Shown: positions 33,484 through 41,984 of the stretch, piece after piece
Position numbering within the stretch: position 1 is the first letter of the stretch
Layout of the letters: every line of letters begins with the position of its first letter
NCBI RefSeq assembly: GCF_018682675.1
Contig: NZ_JAFMTR010000010.1
Span: 1 to 64,000 of the forward strand
Length of the DNA stretch: 64,000 nucleotides
Reading direction: 5' to 3'
Source of the DNA: Sphingopyxis soli
GTDB lineage: Bacteria > Pseudomonadota > Alphaproteobacteria > Sphingomonadales > Sphingomonadaceae
Notes under the pieces: generated by a model
The model's input: only the letters and a program-made list of their open reading frames with translations
Database searches by the model: none
What the model was told of the DNA's origin: nothing
Made by a program: the position numbers and the translations under genes

Positions 33484-34047
33484 ATGGCAACGGCAATCAA
33501 CGAAAAGGCACGCGACGCCGACCGGACGCGACAGGCGATCCTCTATGCTGCGCAGCAAATTTTCGCGGAAAAAGGATTCGCCGAGGCCGGCGTGCGCGAC
33601 ATTACCGCGCGCGCCGGGGTGAACCCGTCGCTGGTAAGCCGCTATTTCGGCGGCAAGCTGAAACTGTTCGAGGCGGCGCTCGATGCGGCGCTCGATGCGC
33701 GGATGATGACGGACTTGCCCAAGCAAGGGTTCGGCCGCGCGATCATGGCGCGCTTCGCGGACGAGGGGAAGGGGCGGGTGCAGCCGCTGCCGATCCTGTT
33801 CGGCGCGGCGCCCGACAGCGAAGCGCGCGCCATCGCGCTGCGCCTGCTGCACGATCATGTGCTCGCGCCATTGTCCGAATGGTTCGGGGGCGAGACCGGC
33901 GAGGTCAAGGCGGCCGCCTTCATGGTCGTTTCGCTCGGCTTCTTCACCTATCGCGACCAGTTGCCGTTGCGGCAATTTGCGGGGCCGGTCGAGCCCGGCC
34001 TGCGCCGTTGGCTGGAAGACACGTTTCAGGCCATCGTCGACGACTAG
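33484..34047 (+). CDS. TetR-family transcriptional regulator
   Basis: A 187-residue regulator. The HTH is at about residues 12-58: RQAILYAAQQIFAEKGFAEAGVRDITARAGVNPSLVSRYFGGKLKLF. The C-terminal ligand-binding domain is helical, containing DHVLAPLSEWFGG and GFFTYRDQLPLRQFAG. GGGGAGGCAGC precedes the ATG. It is divergent from the P450 operon, so it probably represses the P450, VOC, ALDH, SDR set and itself through the palindrome at 33444-33459. The inducer would be a P450 substrate or product. Confidence 0.92.
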   Translation: MATAINEKARDADRTRQAILYAAQQIFAEKGFAEAGVRDITARAGVNPSLVSRYFGGKLKLFEAALDAALDARMMTDLPKQGFGRAIMARFADEGKGRVQPLPILFGAAPDSEARAIALRLLHDHVLAPLSEWFGGETGEVKAAAFMVVSLGFFTYRDQLPLRQFAGPVEPGLRRWLEDTFQAIVDD

Positions 34048-34057
34048 GCCCGACATG

Positions 34058-34315
34058 TCACAGCGTTGCCATGTCGATCACGAAGCGATATTTGACGTCC
34101 GATTTCTCCATCCGTCCGCAGGCCGTGTTGATGTCGGCCATCGCGATGGTTTCCGTCTCGGGCACGATGCCGTGCCGGGCACGGAAATCGAGCATCTCCT
34201 GCGTTTCCCTTATCCCGCCAATCGCCGAGCCCGCGACCGATTAGCGGCCGCCGGGCAGCAGCCCCGAGGCGGCATCGGGGGCGGTTGCGCCCCGGGCGGC
34301 GACAGCTTGGGTCAT
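34058..34315 (-). pseudogene. Remnant of a zinc-dependent alcohol dehydrogenase (internal deletion, stop codon)
   Basis: Two in-frame pieces with an internal TAA at 34241-34243. The first (ATG at 34315, MTQAVAARGATAPD) is a short N-terminal-like piece. The second, 60 codons after the stop, ends in [19 protein letters not shown], then [19 protein letters not shown] and [10 protein letters not shown], which matches the C-terminus of YahK/AdhA-type NAD(P)-dependent zinc alcohol dehydrogenases. The catalytic and most of the cofactor domain are gone. The ATG overlaps the stop of the upstream dehydrogenase subunit (ATGA), so the gene was once last in that operon. The identity of the C-terminal piece is strong; that of the N-terminal piece is tentative. 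Confidence 0.7.
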
Positions 34316-35214
34316 GCGGCACCCTCCAGCAACAAGGCGGCGTCGGCGGGGGCGATGAACTGCAGCAGGTGCGCGCGCTTCAGGCAGAGATGCGGCGAGG
34401 CCTCGTCGGTCATGCCGATGCCGCCATGGACCTGGATATTGGCGCGGCCGTTGTCGAGCGCGGCCTGGTCGCCGAGCCGCTTGGCGGCGGCGATATGAAA
34501 GGCGGCGTCCGTATCGCGCGCGTCGAGCGAACAGGCGGCATAATAGAGCTGCGACCGCGCCACCGCGGCGCGCACCGCCATGTCGGAACAGATATGCTTG
34601 AGCGCCTGGAACCAGCCGATCGGCCGTTCGAACTGCTGGCGAAGCCTGGCATAATCGGCCGCCATGTCGCGCGCCGCGTCGGCGCAGCCGACGGCATAGG
34701 CTGCGGCCAGGAGTTGCAGGTGCAGCGGCGCGGCGGCGTCCTCCGTCGATACCGACGTCGTCCATTGCTGCCGGCTCTGGTCGGTCGACAGGTCGATCGT
34801 GGGCGCGTGTGTCCGGTCGTTCGGCATATCGAACAGGCGCAACCCGCTGGCTGTCCAAATCAGCGCGGCATGCGAACCGTCCGGATCGAGCACGCGCATA
34901 TCGCTTGGTTCTTCGGCAGGCAGCGCAAGCGCGACCTTGCCGTCAAAACCATCGGCGAACCACCGTCGAGCCACTGTGGTCGAGATCAGTCCGATCGGCG
35001 CGAGGACGCGGCCGAGCTCGGAGAAGACAACTGCCTCGGTCGCATGGTCCAGGTCCATTCCGGGTGCGGTCATGCCCGTCCAGCCCATCGCTTCGAGATC
35101 GCCCCAAAGACCGGTGGGACGCGACCGCGCTTCCTCCAGCGGCATATGGGCCCGGCACCAGTCGGCGGTCGCGGTCCGCAGCGCTTCCTGCTCGTCGTCC
35201 AAAGTCAGATCCAT
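34312..35214 (-). CDS. Acyl-CoA dehydrogenase, small (beta-type) subunit of pair 4
   Basis: A 300-residue dehydrogenase-fold protein. The ATG at 35214 gives MDLTLDDEQEALRTATADW and lies 4 bases after the stop of the large subunit; longer reading frames extend into that gene and are rejected. It contains the ARLRQQFERPIGWFQALKHICSD helix and the C-terminal QVHGGIGMTDEASPHLCLKRAH. It is the smallest of the four beta subunits, with a reduced middle domain. It is placed downstream of its partner, in contrast to pairs 1 and 2. It probably forms a heteromer with 35219-36373. Confidence 0.86.
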   Translation of the reverse strand: MDLTLDDEQEALRTATADWCRAHMPLEEARSRPTGLWGDLEAMGWTGMTAPGMDLDHATEAVVFSELGRVLAPIGLISTTVARRWFADGFDGKVALALPAEEPSDMRVLDPDGSHAALIWTASGLRLFDMPNDRTHAPTIDLSTDQSRQQWTTSVSTEDAAAPLHLQLLAAAYAVGCADAARDMAADYARLRQQFERPIGWFQALKHICSDMAVRAAVARSQLYYAACSLDARDTDAAFHIAAAKRLGDQAALDNGRANIQVHGGIGMTDEASPHLCLKRAHLLQFIAPADAALLLEGAA

Positions 35215-35218
35215 CGCG

Positions 35219-36373
35219 TCACCTCGACTTGGGCAGGCCGAGCAAGCGCTCGCCGATGATGTCGCGCTGGATCTGCGCCGTGCCGCCCGCGATCGTCGCG
35301 GCGAAACCGCGGAGATAATCCTGCACCGCATTGTCGTCGCCATAGGCAAAGTCGATCATGTCCTCGCCCATCAACAGCACGGCCATCCGCTCGAGCCGCT
35401 GACCGAGCTCGGAGGTGAACAGCCGGATCACCGACGCTTCGGGCCCCGGTTGCCCGGTGCGCACGACTTCGGAAATATTGCGGTAGGTCATTGCGCGCAG
35501 CGCCGCGACCTCGGCGCGCATCTGCGACAACTGGTCGGCGATGCGGTCGTCCTTGATCATTCCGTTCGCGCGCGCAGTCGTGACCAGCTCGGCAATCTCC
35601 TGCCCCGCCTTGACCTGTTCGGCGATAAAGCCCGTTCCACGCTCGAAGCTCAGCGTCGACATCGCGACCTTCCACCCGTTGCCGAGCCCGCCGACGACAT
35701 TGGAAAGCGGAATGCGGACATCGTCGTAAAAGACCTCGGCAAACTCGGTCTGCCCCGACATCTTCTTGATCGGCCGCACTGTGATCCCCGGCGCATGCAT
35801 GTCGCAGATCGCCCAGCTCAGCCCGGCGTGCCGCTGCGACCCTTCCTCGGTCCGCAGCACCAGTTCCTGCCAGTCGGCGACATGCGCAAAGCTTGTCCAG
35901 ATCTTCGACCCGTTGACGACCAATTCGTCGCCCTCGATTCGCCCGCGCGTCTTGATGCCGGCGAGGTCGGAGCCCGCGCCCGGCTCCGAAAAGCCCTGGC
36001 ACCAGATCGCTTCGCCCTTCAGGATGCGGGGCAGGTGATAGGCCTTCTGCTCTTCGCTCGCGTTCAGGATCAGCGTCGGCCCGCCATGGTTGATCCCGAC
36101 GAAATTGGCGCCGATCCATGGGGCGTGCGCCTTTGCATATTCCTCCAGCCAGATCACCTGCTGGACGATCGACAGTCCGCGGCCGCCATAATCGGCAGGC
36201 CAGTTTATCCCCGCCCAGCCGGCGTCGAACAGCCGCCGCTGCCACGCTTTGTCGAAACCGATCGCGTCGGCCGCGTCGAGCGGGCGTTTTTCTGCGGGCA
36301 CATTGGCGTGTAACCAGTCACGGCACTCCTCGCGAAAGCGCGTCTCTTCGACGGAAAAGCCGATGTCCATCAA
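35219..36373 (-). CDS. Acyl-CoA dehydrogenase, large (alpha-type) subunit of pair 4
   Basis: A 384-residue acyl-CoA dehydrogenase. It shows WCQGFSEPGAGSDLAGIKTRG, VNGSKIWTSFAH and a C-terminal TIAGGTAQIQRDIIGERLLGLP, which is close to canonical YEGTSQIQR but with AGG in place of the YEG, so no Glu at that site. It overlaps the crotonase gene upstream by 4 bases and precedes its small partner by 4 bases. Together with the crotonase and the DECR-like SDR it makes a co-transcribed degradation module. It would act on a bulky CoA ester; the exact substrate is unknown. Confidence 0.9.
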   Translation of the reverse strand: MMDIGFSVEETRFREECRDWLHANVPAEKRPLDAADAIGFDKAWQRRLFDAGWAGINWPADYGGRGLSIVQQVIWLEEYAKAHAPWIGANFVGINHGGPTLILNASEEQKAYHLPRILKGEAIWCQGFSEPGAGSDLAGIKTRGRIEGDELVVNGSKIWTSFAHVADWQELVLRTEEGSQRHAGLSWAICDMHAPGITVRPIKKMSGQTEFAEVFYDDVRIPLSNVVGGLGNGWKVAMSTLSFERGTGFIAEQVKAGQEIAELVTTARANGMIKDDRIADQLSQMRAEVAALRAMTYRNISEVVRTGQPGPEASVIRLFTSELGQRLERMAVLLMGEDMIDFAYGDDNAVQDYLRGFAATIAGGTAQIQRDIIGERLLGLPKSR

Positions 36374-37125
36374 TCGGCCTTTTTCGCGTTGCCGATCGGC
36401 TCGCCCTTCTTGCGCATCGCGGGGTCAAAGCCCGCATTGCGCATCAGTTCGTGGTTCAGCCCCGCGCCGAGCGCCATGCCGTCGGTGTCGTAAACCAGCC
36501 GCTTGTTCTCGGCATTGCTGTGGCGGCTGTTGCCGAGGATCAGCGCGGCGAGCTCTGACACCTTGGCATCCAGTTCGTCATCGGCGACGCAGTAGTTGGC
36601 GAGCCCCATCGCGGCGGCTTGCTCGCCAGTATAGGGCTGACACGTCAGCATCATCTCCAGCGCCTTCGCCTGACCGACGCGGCGCGGCAGGCGCTGCGAC
36701 AGGCCCCAGCCCGGAACCAGCCCCCATTTGCCATGCGTATCGGCGAAGCGCGCGCTAGCGTCGCACACGATGAAATCGGCCGAGAGCGCGAATTCCAGCC
36801 CGCCGGTGTAGCAACTGCCGCGCACCTTCGCGATCACCGGCTGCGGCAGCTTGGTCAGACGTTCGAGGATCAGCATCTCCTGCCGCAGCCAGCCGAGCGC
36901 ATCGGCGTGCGGCGCCTGCTTCAGATCATGGCCGGCGCAGAAATGCCCCCCCGCGCCCGTCACGACGATCAGGCCGATCTCGCTGCCATCGGCTTCGATA
37001 TCGCGGATATGCGCGCGGAATTCGCGAAACAGCTCGCGGTTGATCGCGTTGCGCTGGGCGGGCCGGTTCAGCGTCAATGTGCAGATGCCGCCAGCATCGT
37101 GCCGCAGGACGAGCGCTTCGCTCAT
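36370..37125 (-). CDS. Crotonase-fold protein (enoyl-CoA hydratase/isomerase family)
   Basis: A 251-residue crotonase. The ATG at 37125 overlaps the SDR stop by 4 bases; the longer frame upstream would overlap that gene heavily. It begins MSEALVLRHDAGGICTLTLNRPAQRNAI, with HFCAGHDLKQAP and KVRGSCYTGGLEFALSADF. In the E144-equivalent position it has ADTHGKWGL (His for Glu) while a Glu is kept in KALEMMLT. It may be an isomerase, hydrolase or hydratase. It precedes dehydrogenase pair 4 with a 4-base overlap. Confidence 0.88.
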   Translation of the reverse strand: MSEALVLRHDAGGICTLTLNRPAQRNAINRELFREFRAHIRDIEADGSEIGLIVVTGAGGHFCAGHDLKQAPHADALGWLRQEMLILERLTKLPQPVIAKVRGSCYTGGLEFALSADFIVCDASARFADTHGKWGLVPGWGLSQRLPRRVGQAKALEMMLTCQPYTGEQAAAMGLANYCVADDELDAKVSELAALILGNSRHSNAENKRLVYDTDGMALGAGLNHELMRNAGFDPAMRKKGEPIGNAKKAD

Positions 37126-38033
37126 GCCACGTCTCCCCGCGTTTTGGCGATTGCCGCCGCCGCCGTGCCGCTTTCGCGTGCGCGTTTGCCGAACTGCTCG
37201 CGGATCGGCACGAATTCGGGCATCACCAAGGACCGCCGCAGCCAGTTCGCGGCATCGACGACCAGCGTGTGCCCGCTGATATAGGTCGCATAGGGCGAAC
37301 AGAGGAAGGTCGCTGCCCAACCGAGTTCGCGCACCTCGCCGACGCGCATTCCCGGGATCGTGTTGTCGCCGCGCTCGCCGACGCGGTGGCGCGTCATATG
37401 GTCGGGCAGATCTTCATGCGGGAAACGCCCGGGCGCAATGCAATTGACGCGGATGCCGTCGGGTGCCCATTCGACCGCGAGGCTCTGCGTCAGGTTGGCG
37501 ACGCCCGCCTTCGCCGCCGCCGAATGCGAGGTGCCCGGTCCGCCCGCCCAGCTATAGGTCGCCCCGATATTCAGGATTGCGCCGGGCAGCCCCGCCGCGA
37601 GTCTCCGGATCGCAAATTCGCGGCTGCAGTTATAGGTGCCGTTGAGGACGATATCGACGACGGTGCGAAACCCGTTCGGCGTCATTTCTTCCGCCGGCGC
37701 GGGGAAATTTCCTGCTGCATTGTTGATCAGCACGTCGACCGGTCCAAGCTTCGCCTCGATCGCGTCGAACGCCGTCGCGACAGCGTCGGGATCGCGCACG
37801 TCGCACGCGACGGCGATCGCCTCGGCGCCGACGTCGCGGATCGCCGCGAGCCCGGCTTCGAGATGCTCGGGCTTGCGGCTCAGCACCGCGATCTTGGCGC
37901 CCAGCCGGGCAAATTCGACCGCCATGCCCTTGCCCAGCCCGGTGCCGCCGCCGGTCACGGCGACAACCTGTCCGGCATAGGTCCCATCGGGCAGCGCTTT
38001 CGCGCCAAGCGGAGGCGGGGCGGGGAGGGCCAT
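37122..38033 (-). CDS. SDR of the 2,4-dienoyl-CoA reductase type
   Basis: A 303-residue SDR with TGGGTGLGKG (about 26-35), the DECR hallmark NNAAGNF, and a catalytic Tyr 15 residues before Lys (TYSWAGG...SAAAK). These features match bacterial and peroxisomal 2,4-dienoyl-CoA reductases, which use NADPH. It is a paralogue of the SDR at 24885-25766. Its stop overlaps the start of the crotonase below by 4 bases, and its start follows the crotonase at 38034 with no gap. A function in reducing conjugated enoyl intermediates is likely. Confidence 0.88.
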   Translation of the reverse strand: MALPAPPPLGAKALPDGTYAGQVVAVTGGGTGLGKGMAVEFARLGAKIAVLSRKPEHLEAGLAAIRDVGAEAIAVACDVRDPDAVATAFDAIEAKLGPVDVLINNAAGNFPAPAEEMTPNGFRTVVDIVLNGTYNCSREFAIRRLAAGLPGAILNIGATYSWAGGPGTSHSAAAKAGVANLTQSLAVEWAPDGIRVNCIAPGRFPHEDLPDHMTRHRVGERGDNTIPGMRVGEVRELGWAATFLCSPYATYISGHTLVVDAANWLRRSLVMPEFVPIREQFGKRARESGTAAAAIAKTRGDVA

Positions 38034-38813
38034 CTATTTGCCTTTATACTGCGGCGCGCGCTTCTCGCGGATCGCGGCGCGGGCCTCGTGATAATCGTCG
38101 GTCTTGAACAGATAGCTTTGCGCATAAAGCTCGGCGCGCGTGCCGGTGCGGATCGTCGCACCGTGCATCAGGTTGATCATTTCCTTTGCCATCGCGAGGT
38201 TGATCGGCGGTTTGGCGGCGATATCGCGCGCGACCGCCAGCGCCCGGGCGTCGAGGTCATCGGGTTCGACGACGAAATCGACCGCGCCCCATTCCAGCGC
38301 GGTCGCAGCGTCGATCTTCTGCCCGGTCATCACCATATATTTGGTTCGCGACGGGCCGATCAGCGCGGTCATCATCTGCGTCCCGCCGGTATCGGGGAGT
38401 ACCCCGTACAGGATCTCGGGCAACGCCATCTTCAGCGTCGTGTCGCTAATCCGAATATCGGCGGCGAGCGCGAGTTCGCACCCGCCGCCGATAGCGCCCC
38501 CCTTCAGCGCCGCGATGATCGGCTTGGTCGATTCCTGCATCCGCAGGCGGCCTTCCTGGTGGCGGCGGACGAAATGGAAATCGCTTTCGTCGCGCGCGCG
38601 CTGGCCCAGCACATTGGTGTCGCGCCCTGAGCAGAAGCTTTTTCCGGTTGCGCGGATCAGGATTGCGTTCGACGCGGTCTCGTCAAGCGCCTCGCCAACG
38701 AGCTGCTGGAACAGCGCCGACATGCTGTCGTCCATCGCATTGTGCCGCTCGGGGCGATTCAGCGTGATGATGCGCAGCGAACCGTCGCGCTCGCTCAAGA
38801 TCCGATCGGCCAT
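38034..38813 (-). CDS. Crotonase-fold protein (enoyl-CoA hydratase/isomerase family)
   Basis: A 259-residue crotonase. The ATG at 38813 has GGGAGAAG at seven bases, while a further-upstream ATG (38855) would overlap the operator region. It begins MADRILSERDGSLRIITLNRPERHNAM and has SFCSGRDTNVLG and LKGGAIGGGCELALAADI. The first Glu is kept in the LPEILYG block but the second reads RTKYMVMTG, so only one of the two hydratase glutamates is present. It is the first gene of the minus operon crotonase, DECR-like SDR, crotonase, dehydrogenase pair 4. It is divergent from 38909 across operator copy 6. Confidence 0.88.
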   Translation of the reverse strand: MADRILSERDGSLRIITLNRPERHNAMDDSMSALFQQLVGEALDETASNAILIRATGKSFCSGRDTNVLGQRARDESDFHFVRRHQEGRLRMQESTKPIIAALKGGAIGGGCELALAADIRISDTTLKMALPEILYGVLPDTGGTQMMTALIGPSRTKYMVMTGQKIDAATALEWGAVDFVVEPDDLDARALAVARDIAAKPPINLAMAKEMINLMHGATIRTGTRAELYAQSYLFKTDDYHEARAAIREKRAPQYKGK

Positions 38814-38849
38814 GGCCGTGCTTCTCCCAACAGCATTTCGATATAGGTC

Positions 38850-38876
38850 TTGCACGAGTTATATAACTAGGTCAAT
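38850..38876. promoter_or_regulatory. Shared operator, copy 6, in a divergent promoter
   Basis: The perfect palindrome AGTTATATAACT at 38857-38868; on the minus strand the extended site GACCTAGTTATATAACTCG equals the consensus and TTGACC overlaps its left end as a -35 element. On the plus strand TTGCAC (38850-38855) is a possible -35. It lies between the crotonase operon (minus) and the SDR/ligase operon (plus). Confidence 0.75.
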
Positions 38877-38908
38877 TATGTCGCGACAGGGAGATGGAGA
38901 GAAAGCGG

Positions 38909-39667
38909 ATGTTCGAAGGCAAGACCGCGCTGGTCACCGGCGGTTCGCGCGGCATCGGCGCCGCGGTCGTGCGGCGACTCGGCGCCGCGGGCGCGCATGT
39001 CGCGATCAACTACGCCGGCAGCAAGGAGGCGGCCGAGACGCTCGCGGCGGAGATCGTCGCGGCGGGCGGCAAGGCGTTCGCGGTGCAGGCCGACGTTTCG
39101 ACGCTCGCGGGGATCGAGTCGCTGTTCAGGGCGTGCGATGCGCAGTTCGGCGGCCCCCCAAATCTCGATTTTCTGATCAACAATGCCGGCGTCGGCCGCG
39201 GCGGGCGCGACGGTACGCTCAAGGGGGCGGGCGAGGAGCTGTACGACGAATTGTTCGCCGTCAATGTGAAGGGTCCGCATTTTGTCACGCAAGCCGCGCT
39301 GCCGCGGCTGCGCGACGGCGGGCGGATCGTCAATATCGGGTCGATGTCGGGCAAGGTCGGCCAACCCTTCGCCGCCGCCTATGCGATGACCAAGCGCGCG
39401 GTGCAGAGCCTGACCTTCTCTACCGCGCTCGCGGTCGCCAAGCGCCAGATCACCTGCAACTGCATTGCGCCCGGTGCAGTCGCCACCGACTTCATCACCG
39501 CGCTGCGCGAAACGCCCGGTTGGGACGAGGCCACTGCGAAACACACGCCGATGGGACGCCTTGGCGAGCCTGACGACATCGCGGGCGCGGTCATGATGCT
39601 GCTCGGCGACGATGCGCGCTGGGTCACCGGTCAGATCATCGAGGCGAGCGGAGGCCTTGCGCTCTGA
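38909..39667 (+). CDS. Short-chain dehydrogenase/reductase (SDR)
   Basis: A 252-residue classical SDR. The ATG at 38909 has GGAGA eight bases upstream; the ATG at 38894 is directly fused to GGGAG and is rejected. TGGSRGIG (about 9-16), INNAGVG, NIGSMSGK and the catalytic YAMTK are intact, and it ends EASGGLAL. The stop overlaps the ligase start (TGATG). It opens an operon of five oxidoreductases, a ligase and a DUF2889 protein ending at 44626, behind operator copy 6. It probably oxidises a 3-hydroxyacyl-CoA or ring hydroxyl. Confidence 0.9.
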   Translation: MFEGKTALVTGGSRGIGAAVVRRLGAAGAHVAINYAGSKEAAETLAAEIVAAGGKAFAVQADVSTLAGIESLFRACDAQFGGPPNLDFLINNAGVGRGGRDGTLKGAGEELYDELFAVNVKGPHFVTQAALPRLRDGGRIVNIGSMSGKVGQPFAAAYAMTKRAVQSLTFSTALAVAKRQITCNCIAPGAVATDFITALRETPGWDEATAKHTPMGRLGEPDDIAGAVMMLLGDDARWVTGQIIEASGGLAL

Positions 39668-41166
39668 TGGCGTTGATGACCGAAAAGCTGCGCGCGATCA
39701 TGGCGCTCGATCCGGATCGGACCGAGATCGATTTTGAGGGGCACGACTATAGCTGGCGACAAATCGCCGAGACTGTCCGCGCGATCGAGAATGCGCTCGA
39801 AACGATGGGACTGCCCGCGGATACGCGCGTTGGCGTGATGCTGCGCAACCGTCCCGGCCATGTCGCCGCGATCGTCGCGGTGCTTTCGACCGACCGCTGC
39901 CTCGTTACCCTCAATCCCATCCTGCCCGACGCAAAGCTGTTCGCGGACATCGAAGGGCTCGGGCTTCCCGTCGTCATCGCCGACGCGACCGACCTCGCTC
40001 GGCCCGGCGTCGCGGAGGCGCTTGAGCGCGCGGGCTCGGCCGTCGTCGAGATCGGCGCGCGCCTCGACGGCGCGCGAGTCGTCCCGAGCGACAGGCGCGC
40101 CGAAGTGCAGACTTCACCCGGCGTCGCGATCGAAATGCTCACCAGCGGCACCACGGGAACGCCGAAACGCGTCCCCTTGAGCCGCGACTCCTTCGATGCG
40201 AGCTTTCGCGGTTTCACAAAATATGAGCGCGGCCGCAGCTTCGACGACCCGCCGAGGCTCAACTCGGGTTGTACGATGATCGTCAATCCGCTCACCCATA
40301 TCGGCGGCATCTATGGCTGCATCGGGGCGCTCGCGGCGGGACGGAAGATCGCGCTCCTGGAAAAATTTACCGTCGAGGCGTGGGTTTCTGCCGTGAAGCG
40401 CAACCGTCCTGCGGTCGCGCCCGCAGTCCCTTCGGCGGTGCGGATGCTGCTCGACGCCGATGTCGACCCTGCGGACCTGTCGAGCCTCAAGTCGCTCATC
40501 TCGGGCACCGCGCCGCTTTCACCCGATCTCGTCGATGCCTTTCTCGCCAAATATGGCATCCCGATTTGCGGCAATTATGGAGCGACCGAATTCGCCGGTG
40601 CGATTGCCGGGTGGACCATCGACGATTTTCGCCGGCTGTGGGCGGAAAAGCGCGGCGCCGTCGGCCGCGTCCACGGCGATATCGAGGCGCGCGTCGTCGA
40701 TGCGGAAAGCGGCGCGGTCTTGCCCCATGGGACCGAGGGCTTGCTCGAGCTCAAGGGGCGCCAGCTTGACAACGACATGCAATGGCTGCGCACGACCGAT
40801 CGCGCGGTGCTCGACGCCGATCGTTTTCTTTATATCCGGGGACGCGCCGACAACGCGATCATCCGTGGGGGGTTCAAGATCCATCCGGACGATGTCGTCC
40901 GTGCGATCAACGATCATCCCGCCGTGCGCGAAGCCGCGGTGGTCGGCGTACCCGACGCGCGGCTCGGCGCCGTGCCCGCGGCGGCAATCATCCTCAAGGA
41001 CGGCGCCGCCGAACCGGAGGTCGACGTTCTCAAGACGTGGCTAAGGGAGCGGCTGATCGCGTATCAGGTGCCGGTACACATCCGCTACGTTGCCGACTTT
41101 CCGCGCACGCCTTCGATGAAACCATCCGCGCCGGGATTGCAGTCCCTGTTCGAAGGAGCGTCGTGA
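39667..41166 (+). CDS. AMP-forming acyl-CoA synthetase-like protein
   Basis: A 499-residue class I adenylate-forming enzyme. It has MLTSGTTGTPKRVPLS, GNYGATEFAG, the RADNAIIRGGFKIHP block and a C-terminal TPSMKPSAPGLQ in which the Lys may be the adenylation lysine. The A3 loop ends KRVP instead of KGV, and the start MALMTEKLRAIMALDPD is short, so it belongs to a divergent subgroup. Genes on both sides overlap (TGATG at the start; TGATG with the next SDR). Probably a CoA ligase of a pathway acid; amino-acid or other adenylation is less likely. Confidence 0.85.
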   Translation: MALMTEKLRAIMALDPDRTEIDFEGHDYSWRQIAETVRAIENALETMGLPADTRVGVMLRNRPGHVAAIVAVLSTDRCLVTLNPILPDAKLFADIEGLGLPVVIADATDLARPGVAEALERAGSAVVEIGARLDGARVVPSDRRAEVQTSPGVAIEMLTSGTTGTPKRVPLSRDSFDASFRGFTKYERGRSFDDPPRLNSGCTMIVNPLTHIGGIYGCIGALAAGRKIALLEKFTVEAWVSAVKRNRPAVAPAVPSAVRMLLDADVDPADLSSLKSLISGTAPLSPDLVDAFLAKYGIPICGNYGATEFAGAIAGWTIDDFRRLWAEKRGAVGRVHGDIEARVVDAESGAVLPHGTEGLLELKGRQLDNDMQWLRTTDRAVLDADRFLYIRGRADNAIIRGGFKIHPDDVVRAINDHPAVREAAVVGVPDARLGAVPAAAIILKDGAAEPEVDVLKTWLRERLIAYQVPVHIRYVADFPRTPSMKPSAPGLQSLFEGAS

Positions 41167-41984
41167 TGGAAGATTTCAGCGGCAAGTCGGTCATCGTCAC
41201 CGGCGGCGGGCGCGGCGTCGGGCGCGGGATCGCCAAGGCCTTCGCGGCAGCAGGCGCGGAGGTCATGCTCGGCGCGCGAACCATATCCTACGCCGAGGAT
41301 GTGAAGGCCGAGATCGAAAAGGCAGGCGGCGCCGCCGAATGCTTCGCCGCCGACATCGCGCGTCACGCCAATTGCCGCGCGCTCGTCGAAGCCACGGTGC
41401 AAGCCTTCGGCACCGTCGACATCATCGTCCACGCCGCGGCCGACATTCCGCATGGCGGGGTTGGCCATGTCGACGACGAGCGTCTGGAAGCGGGCTTTGC
41501 GAGCATCGCGAAAGCCGCCTGGTGGCTGCTCGACGCCGCGCGGCCCCATCTCGCCGACGCGAAGGACGGCGGGCGATTCATTGCGATCGGTTCGATCAAC
41601 GGCACCTTCAACGTCGTTCCCAACATGACCGCTTATGGCATGGCGAAGGCTGCGCTCGACGCTTTCATTCGCGCCGCTGCCGGCGACGTCGTGGGCGAGG
41701 GGATCACGGTCAACGCGATCAATCCGGGCCTCGTCGCCAGCGACCGCGCCAAAGCCGTGCTCGGCGACAAGGGCCTCGCCGCTTATGGTGCTACCGTGCC
41801 CGTCGGCCGCGCGGGTACGCCGGCCGATATCGCGCACGCCTGCCTGTTCCTCGCCTCGGCAAAGTCCGACTATATCACCGGCACGACGATCAAGATGGAC
41901 GGCGGCTCGACGGTCGCGGCGTCGTCGGGTCGCAACGGCATCTTGCAGGAACGACTCAAGCTCCAGCAGGGAAAGGCGCCCTGA
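41166..41984 (+). CDS. Short-chain dehydrogenase/reductase (SDR)
   Basis: A 272-residue SDR beginning MEDFSGKSVIVTGGGRGVGRG. The cofactor loop is TGGGRGVG; the second motif reads VHAAADIP rather than NNAG; IGSINGTF and the catalytic YGMAK are intact. It has a C-terminal extension of about 20 residues ending LKLQQGKAP. It shares the TGATG overlaps with the ligase upstream and the next SDR. Role: a dehydrogenase step in the degradation, substrate unknown. Confidence 0.9.
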   Translation: MEDFSGKSVIVTGGGRGVGRGIAKAFAAAGAEVMLGARTISYAEDVKAEIEKAGGAAECFAADIARHANCRALVEATVQAFGTVDIIVHAAADIPHGGVGHVDDERLEAGFASIAKAAWWLLDAARPHLADAKDGGRFIAIGSINGTFNVVPNMTAYGMAKAALDAFIRAAAGDVVGEGITVNAINPGLVASDRAKAVLGDKGLAAYGATVPVGRAGTPADIAHACLFLASAKSDYITGTTIKMDGGSTVAASSGRNGILQERLKLQQGKAP

